Below, in pieces: positions 26,497 through 33,184 of a stretch of 64,000 bases of DNA; position 1 is the stretch's first letter, and every line of letters starts with the position of its first letter. Source of the DNA: JAVBSX01 sp051660685 (lineage in GTDB: Bacteria > Planctomycetota > Planctomycetia > Pirellulales > Thermoguttaceae). The position numbers and the translations under genes are program-made. Location of the stretch: positions 1-64,000 of the forward strand of contig JBOFQB010000113.1 in NCBI GenBank assembly GCA_051660685.1, in the 5' to 3' direction. The notes beneath the pieces are model-generated. The model was given only the letters and a program-made list of their open reading frames with translations. It had not been told where the DNA came from and made no database searches.

Positions 26497-26766
26497 ATGC
26501 CAACGATTTCGATGTTTTACGGAATCATCATCCGTATGTTTTGGGAGCAAGGGCAACCACATCACCGTCCTCACCTTCATGCCGTCTATCAGGGGCAGAA
26601 AGCGGTTTTTTCCATACCTGAGGGTGAATTGTTGGACGGTGAATTACCGCGACGGCAGACGAACATTGTTCGGGCTTGGATCAGTTTGCACGAGGACGAA
26701 CTGCTCGCCAACTGGACACTTGCCCTTGAGAACGAACCATTATTCCGTATTGACCCGTTGAAGTGA
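26497..26766 (+). CDS. DUF4160 protein
   Basis: 89 residues. MPTISMFYGIIIRMF then HHRPHLHAVYQGQKAVF and the end motif are the usual DUF4160 features (P-TI---YGI-I-M and a PHxHA histidine cluster). Function is unknown. The family is very often encoded next to DUF2442, as here, and the pair has been suggested to be toxin-antitoxin-like; this is not proven. There is a twelve-base gap from the preceding 68-residue gene and eleven to the next, so the three are co-transcribed. Confidence 0.8.
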   Translation: MPTISMFYGIIIRMFWEQGQPHHRPHLHAVYQGQKAVFSIPEGELLDGELPRRQTNIVRAWISLHEDELLANWTLALENEPLFRIDPLK

Positions 26767-26777
26767 ACAGGTGAATC

Positions 26778-27038
26778 ATGTCCCGACCGAGCAATCCCGA
26801 CGTCCAACAGGTTGTTGCCCAGAATGATTTCACCTTGTTATTGACTTTTACAAACGGTGAACGGCGGATTTTCGATGTGAAACCGATGATGGACAGAGGT
26901 TATTTTCGGGAACTCCAGAACATCGGCTATTTTCGCTGTGTTCGTGTTGATTCCGATGGTTTCGGCTGTGTTGAATGGCCGCATGAACAGGATATAGGCC
27001 CGGATACGCTGTATCACGGAAGTGTTCCGTTGAAGTAA
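26778..27038 (+). CDS. DUF2442 protein
   Basis: 86 residues. The features NDFTLLLTFTNGERRIFDVKP, YFRELQN and a closing GCVEWPHEQDIGPDTLY are characteristic of DUF2442. The family is small, cytoplasmic and commonly paired with DUF4160. A regulatory or antitoxin role is an inference from the pairing. The module separates gspE from gspF and has no obvious link to secretion. Confidence 0.8.
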   Translation: MSRPSNPDVQQVVAQNDFTLLLTFTNGERRIFDVKPMMDRGYFRELQNIGYFRCVRVDSDGFGCVEWPHEQDIGPDTLYHGSVPLK

Positions 27039-27080
27039 TCATTTTTACACTCCGCAAAAGCGGGGCGAGGTGCGAAAACC

Positions 27081-28418
27081 ATGCCGCAGTATAAGTTTGA
27101 AGCGATTGATGCTCAGGGTAAGGAGATCAAAGACGTTATTGACGCCCAGTCGGAAGCGGATGCGCAGACGACGATTCGTCAGATGGGTTACCATGTGACC
27201 CGGATCGCCTTGCACAAAGCCCGAACGGTCAAGAAATCAGGCAAAAAGAAAACCGGCAAAACATTTGCGTTTGGCAGGGTTTCATCGAAAGTCCTGACGA
27301 CCTTTACGCGGCAGTTGGCGATCCTTCAAGATGCCGGTCTGCCGATCCTACGCAGCCTGAATGTTCTCGCATCTCAAGCCCCTCCCGGTGCTCTCCGCAA
27401 CAGCCTGATCGATGTCTGTACGGAAATTGAAAGCGGCTCTTCCCTTTCCGAAGCAATGGGGAAATCACCCAAATGTTTCAACCGTCTTTACGTCAATATG
27501 ATTAAAGCCGGTGAAGCCGGTGGAGCGTTGGAGACGATTTTAACCCGTCTGTCAGAGTTTTTAGAGCGGGCCGAGCAGCTCAAGCGGAAAATCAAAGCCG
27601 CAATGACCTACCCTATTGCCGTTGTCGTCTTCGCAATCGGTATTCTAGCGTTCATTATGGTCTCGATTATCCCGAGTTTCCAGAAAATATTTGCCGACTT
27701 CGGAACGGAATTGCCCATTCCAACCGTTATTCTCATGGAAGCGTCCCGGATCACCACAACCTATTGGTATTTATTGCCGTTGATACCACTCTCGATCTGG
27801 TTTTTTGTGAAGTTGACGACGAGTTTTGAGTTTGGTCGATTTGGCTGGCATTTATTTTTGCTAAAGATTCCGATTTTCGGGCAACTGTTTGAGAAGACGA
27901 CGGTTGCGCGAACGACGCGAACGTTGGGGACGTTAGTGACATCGGGCGTACCGATTCTCGAATCGCTGCATATCACGCGGGAGACGAGCAGTAATGCGGT
28001 GTTTGAGTTGATGTATCAAAGGATATTGGAGGCGATTCGTGATGGTGATACGATAGCGAATCCGATGAAGCAGTATTCGAAGCCGCCATTTCACTTGGGG
28101 ACTCTCGGTTATTTCATCTTTTTTCTTCCGGGTTTTGGGGCGTTGATCTACCTGATGAAGTTGAAGGGTCGGATATTGGATGACATGGTGATTAACATGG
28201 TGGATGTTGGGGAGGAGACGGGGGAGTTAGACACGATGCTTTATAAGGTAGCGGACACTTATGACGAAGAGGTATCGACGTTGACGGAGGGGTTGATGAG
28301 CATGTTGGAACCGCTCCTCATCATGTTTTTAGGTGTGATGGTCGGCTTCATTGTCATTGCCTTGTTTATGCCGATGATTAAGCTGATAACGGAACTGTCG
28401 GGCGGGGCGAACAAATAA
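27081..28418 (+). CDS. gspF: Type II secretion/pilus inner membrane platform protein GspF
   Basis: 445 residues. The N-terminus MPQYKFEAIDAQGKEIKDVI and two T2SSF domains (about 70-195 and 265-425) are present. Membrane helices are at about 180-205, 230-255 and 410-435. The first domain carries FTRQLAILQDAGLPILRSL and the second LVTSGVPILESL and MVDVGEETGELD. Between the halves of the second domain is an extra hydrophobic stretch (about 335-360, LGTLGYFIFFLPGFGALIYL) absent from proteobacterial GspF. Known planctomycete relatives seem to share it, but I cannot check. It anchors the GspE ATPase at the inner membrane. Confidence 0.9.
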   Translation: MPQYKFEAIDAQGKEIKDVIDAQSEADAQTTIRQMGYHVTRIALHKARTVKKSGKKKTGKTFAFGRVSSKVLTTFTRQLAILQDAGLPILRSLNVLASQAPPGALRNSLIDVCTEIESGSSLSEAMGKSPKCFNRLYVNMIKAGEAGGALETILTRLSEFLERAEQLKRKIKAAMTYPIAVVVFAIGILAFIMVSIIPSFQKIFADFGTELPIPTVILMEASRITTTYWYLLPLIPLSIWFFVKLTTSFEFGRFGWHLFLLKIPIFGQLFEKTTVARTTRTLGTLVTSGVPILESLHITRETSSNAVFELMYQRILEAIRDGDTIANPMKQYSKPPFHLGTLGYFIFFLPGFGALIYLMKLKGRILDDMVINMVDVGEETGELDTMLYKVADTYDEEVSTLTEGLMSMLEPLLIMFLGVMVGFIVIALFMPMIKLITELSGGANK

Positions 28419-28432
28419 GTGAGTTTAGCCGC

Positions 28433-28507
28433 GGAACACCGTTCCGCGCGTAATGAAAATCGTTCCGCATGTATTGTTTAGCCGCGGAACATCGTTCCGC
28501 GTGTTAT
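28433..28507. repeat. Tandem forward REPs between gspF and first prepilin
   Basis: Forward REP with GGAAC stem and ACC loop (28433-28455), a half REP CGTTCCGCATGTATT (28461-28475), then a second forward REP with GGAAC stem and ATC loop (28475-28506). Unlike other loci there is no reverse partner. Confidence 0.85.
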
Positions 28508-28527
28508 AAAAAATAAAGAAGGAGAAT

Positions 28528-29739
28528 ATGATGCAGAAAAAAGCACAAGGTTTTACGCTAACGGAGTTGTTAATCGTCATCGTCATCATAGGCATATTAG
28601 CCTCGCTTGCGTTAGTGGGAGTGATGGCGGCGCGGCGAGCCGTGGTGACGGGGGCTGTCCGTTCGCAACTGTCGCAGATGGAGATGGCACTTGAGAAGTA
28701 CAAGGCGGATTTTGGGGAATACCCGCCGAACTTGACGGACGTCGAAGCGTGTGTCCGTCACGCCCAAATGCGTTGGCCCCGTGCTAGCAATGGTTATTGG
28801 GACATCTTTGCGGCGGCGTTAGCCCCTTGTTATGACTGTTGGGCGGACCAGATCACTGGGACAACGACCTGTACCAATCCGACATGTGGTTACAAATTGC
28901 TGCCAACGCTCAATCAAAAGGATGTCTTAGATCAGTTGAATACAGCTGCAAAGCTCAGTGCCGCAAACGTCAACATTTTCCCCATGCGATGTCGAACGGC
29001 ATTGATTGAACGAACTTTGCCGTTTTGGTTGGGAGGAACATTCGATTACAAAACGGGTAAATTCACTGGTTTCAGTGCGGATAAAGAAAATCCGTTCAGC
29101 TCGCTGGTTGCACAACGGGAAGAGCCGCGATTCGATTTCCAAGAAGGAAAAAATATGCAGCTGTTGCAAATCAAGGAATCCGCTTTTATGTCTCCTGCAG
29201 ATGTGGAAACAACAACAATGGCATTTATGATCCGGCAGTTTCCCGTTGCATATTTCCGGGCTCGAATAGGTGATTCCGTACTCGCCTATCCGCAAAAAGT
29301 GGTGATGCCCCCCAGCAATACGTTCTATTTTCCGATTGGGGGTGATTTGAAACAGACCCGCCTCATGCGGCGCAATGTTTCGGGCGCAGCAGTCAGTTTG
29401 ACGGTTGAGGGAGATGAGAATTTTGGTTCCGTCGTTCCTTACGCCAAAACGGGAGGTAATCCGAGTGTCATACCGCCCCCCCCGGGGCGTCCTACCGTGG
29501 CGAACTGGCAGACGTTGGGGGTGCAATGGTACAACGATGACAAATATCAGTTGATTTATCCGGGAATGGATGGCAAGTTTGGGAATGATACGAGGGACAT
29601 CAACAATCCTCCCAGTGCGGTAGCGATAATAACGCTGACCCCTGCTGGTCTCCCCAACTCCACGATTTCGTCCTTAGATTTGGACAATGTTGTGAATTTT
29701 GGTAGTACGGGGACGTTAGACGGCGAGGTTGAGCAGTAA
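28528..29739 (+). CDS. Type II secretion prepilin-like protein (GspG type)
   Basis: 403 residues. The prepilin leader MMQKKAQG is followed by FTLTELLIVIVIIGILASLA, with cleavage after Gly8 and Glu at +5 of the mature protein. After the helix comes KYKADFGEYPPNL, the GspG-like segment. It is much longer than a normal major pseudopilin (about 140 residues). The extra C-terminal domain contains a possible metal-binding group CYDCWADQ and CTNPTCGYK. It is first of four prepilins in the cluster. ATG 28528 is preferred after AGAAGGAG; a second ATG follows directly. Confidence 0.8.
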   Translation: MMQKKAQGFTLTELLIVIVIIGILASLALVGVMAARRAVVTGAVRSQLSQMEMALEKYKADFGEYPPNLTDVEACVRHAQMRWPRASNGYWDIFAAALAPCYDCWADQITGTTTCTNPTCGYKLLPTLNQKDVLDQLNTAAKLSAANVNIFPMRCRTALIERTLPFWLGGTFDYKTGKFTGFSADKENPFSSLVAQREEPRFDFQEGKNMQLLQIKESAFMSPADVETTTMAFMIRQFPVAYFRARIGDSVLAYPQKVVMPPSNTFYFPIGGDLKQTRLMRRNVSGAAVSLTVEGDENFGSVVPYAKTGGNPSVIPPPPGRPTVANWQTLGVQWYNDDKYQLIYPGMDGKFGNDTRDINNPPSAVAIITLTPAGLPNSTISSLDLDNVVNFGSTGTLDGEVEQ

Positions 29740-29742
29740 CGA

Positions 29743-29841
29743 CGTTTAGCCGCGGAACATCGTTCCGCGCGTAATGAAGATAGAGTAAGCACGCGGTACG
29801 TTGTACGCGCGGCTAAACGGGGACCGTTCCGCGCGTAATAA
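29743..29841. repeat. REP pair plus half (BIME) upstream of the RAYT gene
   Basis: Forward REP, GGAAC stem and ATC loop (29743-29775); reverse REP, GTAC stem and GTT loop (29789-29818); forward half GGGGACCGTTCCGCGCGTAA (29819-29838). It sits directly before the transposase start at 29868, which has its own GGAGGAGGGAGG ribosome site. Confidence 0.9.
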
Positions 29842-29867
29842 AAACGGGAGGAGGGAGGAAAAAAAAA

Positions 29868-30434
29868 ATGGTTCTCGCGTATCACGTCATTTTCGGAACC
29901 TACGGTTTTTGGCTCCCCAATGACCCTCGCGGTTCATGGTCCAACTATGTCGCCGCATGGGAACTCTATCAAAAAGGAGGAGCTGCAACGAAAGTGCAGA
30001 CGCGAGCATCACTCGCTAGAATGCCGCATAACTCGGCTTTACGGATTGAAACGAAAAAAGCAATGAAATACAACCCCGTTTGCCTCGATCACCAACAAGT
30101 CCAAGCCGTTAGTCACGGCTTTGCCCTTGCCGCAAAAAAATGTCACGTCCCCGTTCACGCCTGTTCCATTATGCCTGAACATGTTCATCTTGTTCTTGGT
30201 CGGGCAGAATTACCGTGTGAACAGGTGATGAGGCGTTTTAAGCAAGAGGCGACGAGTGCATTGAAGGAGAAGGCGATGTTGCCGGAGTCTCCTTCGCCGT
30301 GGGCACGCGGGGGTTGGACCGTTTACTTGGGGCGTGATGAGACGGTTGAACAGGCGATTCGGTATGTCGAGGAGAATCCGATTCGGGAAGGTTTACCGCA
30401 GCAATGTTGGTCCTTCGTGGAACCCTACGTTTAG
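29868..30434 (+). CDS. REP-associated tyrosine transposase (RAYT, Y1/IS200-like)
   Basis: 188 residues. The N-terminus AYHVIFGTYGFWLPNDPRGS is typical of the RAYT branch of the Y1 HUH superfamily. The metal-binding HUH motif is PEHVHLVLG (H105, H107) and the catalytic tyrosine is probably Y166 in AIRYVEENPIREG. The single-tyrosine enzyme would nick and join single-stranded REP hairpins. No insertion-sequence ends flank the gene; instead REP pairs lie on both sides, as in REPtrons. The TAG stop is the TAG within GTTTAGCC of the downstream REP. It sits inside the prepilin gene run in the same orientation, so it may be transcribed with it. Confidence 0.88.
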   Translation: MVLAYHVIFGTYGFWLPNDPRGSWSNYVAAWELYQKGGAATKVQTRASLARMPHNSALRIETKKAMKYNPVCLDHQQVQAVSHGFALAAKKCHVPVHACSIMPEHVHLVLGRAELPCEQVMRRFKQEATSALKEKAMLPESPSPWARGGWTVYLGRDETVEQAIRYVEENPIREGLPQQCWSFVEPYV

Positions 30435-30543
30435 CCGCGGAACACCGTTCCGCGCGTAATGTTTAGCCGCGGAACATCGTTCCGCGCGTATTGAGCGCGG
30501 TACGTTGTACGCGCGGCTAAACGGGGATCGTTCCGCGTGTAAT
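30429..30543. repeat. Three REPs plus half directly after the RAYT gene
   Basis: Forward REP, GGAAC stem and ACC loop (30429-30460), overlapping the transposase stop codon; second forward REP, GGAAC stem and ATC loop (30460-30492); reverse REP, GTAC stem (30494-30522); forward half GGGGATCGTTCCGCGTGTAA (30523-30542). It is the densest REP cluster in the window. Confidence 0.9.
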
Positions 30544-30568
30544 AAAACTAAAGGTGAAGGAGAATACG

Positions 30569-31675
30569 ATGCAGAGAAAAGAACAAGGTTTCACGCTGGC
30601 GGAATTGCTCGTCGTCATTGCCATCATCGGCATCCTCTCCGCCCTCTCCTTCGCTATGGTCGCCGCCGTCCAAAACACCTCCCGTATACAGGCAACCCAG
30701 GTCCGTATCAACGCCCTCGATCAGGCCCTCTCCGAACTCTACGAAAAATATCAGTTCCGACGAATCGACGTGCCTGAACGTGATCCCGTAACAAATGCAC
30801 CATTTAATCTTACTTCGACCCAAAAAGCTCAAGTCCGCCTGCACTTTCTGTATGATACAATGCGAATGGAAATGCCAACCAATTGGAATGAGGTGACCCT
30901 CCCGCCACGATTTGGGCAATCCGATTCCGGTTTGCGGCTTGTCTATTTTAACGCCTACACACAGGCTTCTGCCAAAGACCCGACCCGGGTCAATGCAGAT
31001 GTCTCCGCCAAGTTGCTGTATCTGATTTTGATGAACGGGACTCCCAAGTTGCGCGGGGCGTTTAGTGACAATTGGGTCCGGGAGGACACCGACGGGCTGA
31101 AATACTTTGTTGACAGTTGGGGCAATCCGATCTGTTTTCTCCGTTGGGCCCCCGCCCTTTCCGGCAGTAACCGCCAACCTGATCTGTGGAAGTGGACCGG
31201 CGGGTTCGGTCGGGCGACAACGCCGTATAACCAGTATTTTGTCAACAATCTCACCCCGGATGTGCTGGTGGACAATTATTATCAGGAGTATTACGATCAG
31301 GGCAAAGATGCCGAGAGTACGAGTTTAACCGATTATGATGATGGGAAAACCGTACAGTGGACAGATAAATTTCCGATCTCGTCAACGGATTTCTTCTCTT
31401 CGCACCAATCCATTTTTCGGACCTCGATCCTAGAGTATCCTGACCCGCTGGACCCGGTGAGAGTTCGGCCAAGTCTAACGGGTACGCCGACCCGCTCCCG
31501 TCCCGGTTGGACGCTGACACCGTTGATTTATTCAACAGGGCCGGATGGTGAGGGTGGGCTATACGATGGTCCCACCACGGTCGTGTCGGACCCCTTTTTT
31601 GATGGTCTTGGCGCGCCGGATGGAACGGGGGGTCATTTTGATAACATACACAATCACGGGTTAGGAGGTCGGTAA
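30569..31675 (+). CDS. Prepilin-like protein with long C-terminal domain
   Basis: The start is ATG 30569 after AAGGAG; a GTG at 30554 is in frame but unneeded. 368 residues. The leader MQRKEQG is followed by FTLAELLVVIAIIGILSALS, with Glu at +5 and cleavage after Gly7. After the helix a segment QALSELYEKYQFRRI precedes a soluble domain with conserved-looking DSWGNPICFLRW, the GspG-like motif. The region near the C-terminus with STGPDGEGGLYDGP resembles the calcium loop of major pseudopilins. It is probably a secretion pseudopilin. It ends one base before the next prepilin. Confidence 0.8.
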   Translation: MQRKEQGFTLAELLVVIAIIGILSALSFAMVAAVQNTSRIQATQVRINALDQALSELYEKYQFRRIDVPERDPVTNAPFNLTSTQKAQVRLHFLYDTMRMEMPTNWNEVTLPPRFGQSDSGLRLVYFNAYTQASAKDPTRVNADVSAKLLYLILMNGTPKLRGAFSDNWVREDTDGLKYFVDSWGNPICFLRWAPALSGSNRQPDLWKWTGGFGRATTPYNQYFVNNLTPDVLVDNYYQEYYDQGKDAESTSLTDYDDGKTVQWTDKFPISSTDFFSSHQSIFRTSILEYPDPLDPVRVRPSLTGTPTRSRPGWTLTPLIYSTGPDGEGGLYDGPTTVVSDPFFDGLGAPDGTGGHFDNIHNHGLGGR

Positions 31676-31676
31676 G

Positions 31677-32819
31677 ATGCTAACGCAACCATTTTATCGT
31701 GCGCATCGTTTAGCCGCGGAACACCGTTCCGCGCGTATTGAAAATCGTTCTGCGCGTATTTATAACCGGGGTCTGACGCTGATCGAGCTGCTCGTCGCGG
31801 CAACGCTCATGCTCATTCTCGTCCTCATCAGTATCCCCGCCGTCAAACCGATGTTAGACTCGAACAAACAGCGACAGGGTGCGGACACGTTAAGCACGTT
31901 TCTCACGCAAGCGCGGCTGCGGGCGATGGAGACAGGCCGTCCGTGCGGGGTCCGTTTTGAACGGTACACCGACCTGAATCAGGGCGGAACGGTTTTCCCG
32001 TACAACAATGCCTGCCTCGTCCTCCGCCAAGTCGAGGTCCCACCCCCCTATTGCGGGTGCAGCAGCACTCCCTTTGTAGCCGTTAATCCCAGTTCAGGAG
32101 CTTTGACAATTGATACGGCTGAAGAGCCCTATTGGAACCAGTTTGTCAAAGATGGTGATTTGATTCAGTTTGACAATCAGGGGTTTTATTACAAGGTCAA
32201 TCTGGACCCGACCAATATACCGCCCATTTATGTTTCCGCAAATGACCCTGAAAAACCGTTGAAATTGTTCACAGCACCAGTTCCCTTTAAGGTGCTGCGT
32301 AGTCCGCAGCCGACGCTTACAGCTCCGGTTGGCTTTCCAACGGGCATCGTCGTTGACCTCCGCTGGTCGGGGGAAGAGAAAGCAGACCCCTTTATACTTG
32401 GTGGTGGAACTTGGGCATTGTTAGGTGATGAGTTTGTCGCAGGTGCAAGCGGTAATCGTGACCATGTAATGGTCATGTTTTCACCGTCAGGGTCTATCGA
32501 AAGGGTTTATTCCGGGAGCCTTGGTAGTAGTAACCTCACCACGCCGTTGTTTTTTTTGATTGGCAAATGGGAACGTAGTGGTCGGGATTACACTGGTGGA
32601 ACGGATTACTTGCCGGATGATAAGTTATACAATTTTGATGATGTGACGAATTATTGGGTGAAGGTGGAGCCGGGTGGCGGGAAGGTTTCGACGTTTTCTG
32701 TTGCGCCTTCGATGAGTCCGACGACAATGTTATCGCAGTTGCCCAATAACGGTATATCGCGGACAGATGCGGATGCTTGGATTCGTTATTACGAGAGTAC
32801 GCGGCGGTACGGGAAATAA
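31677..32819 (+). CDS. Prepilin (GspH-like) with a REP-encoded leader
   Basis: 380 residues. ATG 31677 follows TAGGAGGTCGG. The unusually long leader (about 32 residues) runs MLTQPFYRAHRLAAEHRSAR and continues before NRG, then LTLIELLVAATLMLILVLIS. Cleavage would follow Gly32, with Glu at +5. Residues 11-29 are the translation of a REP (31708-31761). The mature part has PLDSNKQRQGADTLSTFL-like features and RLRAMETGRPCGVRF, as in GspH minor pseudopilins. The insertion keeps the frame (54 bases). It is second of three tightly spaced prepilin genes. Confidence 0.8.
   Translation: MLTQPFYRAHRLAAEHRSARIENRSARIYNRGLTLIELLVAATLMLILVLISIPAVKPMLDSNKQRQGADTLSTFLTQARLRAMETGRPCGVRFERYTDLNQGGTVFPYNNACLVLRQVEVPPPYCGCSSTPFVAVNPSSGALTIDTAEEPYWNQFVKDGDLIQFDNQGFYYKVNLDPTNIPPIYVSANDPEKPLKLFTAPVPFKVLRSPQPTLTAPVGFPTGIVVDLRWSGEEKADPFILGGGTWALLGDEFVAGASGNRDHVMVMFSPSGSIERVYSGSLGSSNLTTPLFFLIGKWERSGRDYTGGTDYLPDDKLYNFDDVTNYWVKVEPGGGKVSTFSVAPSMSPTTMLSQLPNNGISRTDADAWIRYYESTRRYGK
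31708..31761 (+). repeat. REP and half REP inside a prepilin coding region
   Basis: Forward REP with GGAAC stem and ACC loop (31708-31740) plus a half REP CGTTCTGCGCGTATT (31745-31759). It is read through in frame as RLAAEHRSARIENRSARI, lengthening the prepilin leader. Confidence 0.88.
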
Positions 32820-32823
32820 TTGA

Positions 32824-32925
32824 CGTTTAGCGGGCGTTCCGCCCGCATCGTTTAGCCGCGGAACGACGTTCCGCGCGTATTAAAAATACGAAAAACACGC
32901 GGTACGTTGTACGCGCGGCTAAACG
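32824..32925. repeat. REP group after the GspH-like gene
   Basis: A short variant CGTTTAGCGGGCGTTCCGCC (32824-32843), a forward REP with GGAAC stem and GAC loop (32850-32882) and a reverse REP with GTAC stem (32895-32924). Stem-loops of another family follow at 32949. Confidence 0.85.
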
Positions 32926-32948
32926 GGGGAATTTTTGATGCGGTTCCT

Positions 32949-33131
32949 CAACGCCGCTAGGCGTTGTCGAATGGTAGCCGAAACGGAAAAAATGATATTG
33001 AACCCCGTCGGGGTTCTCGAATGGTAAAATAACCAATCGACAGTCCCTACAGGACTGACATGGTTGGGGGGTATCGCGTTCTACCATTCGGCAATCCCTA
33101 GCGGGATTGAAGAAAGCGTCCCTTGCGGGAC
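32949..33131. repeat. Cluster of five short stem-loops joined by CGAATGGTA units
   Basis: Palindromes CAACGCCGCTAGGCGTTG (32949-32966), AACCCCGTCGGGGTT (33001-33015), CAGTCCCTACAGGACTG (33041-33057), CAATCCCTAGCGGGATTG (33092-33109) and GTCCCTTGCGGGAC (33118-33131). The links carry CGAATGGTA or its complement TACCATTCG. The stems differ while the linker is fixed. Two related stem-loops occur at 55602-55670. No protein is encoded. Confidence 0.8.
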
Positions 33132-33184
33132 TACGGATGAATGATATTATGCCACACCATCGATGATTTTGGGGGAATACAGCA

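Noticed and set aside
29868..30434. Complete IS200/IS605 element
   Set aside because: There is a Y1-type transposase but no tnpB and no subterminal hairpin ends of an insertion sequence; flanking REPs fit a RAYT locus better.
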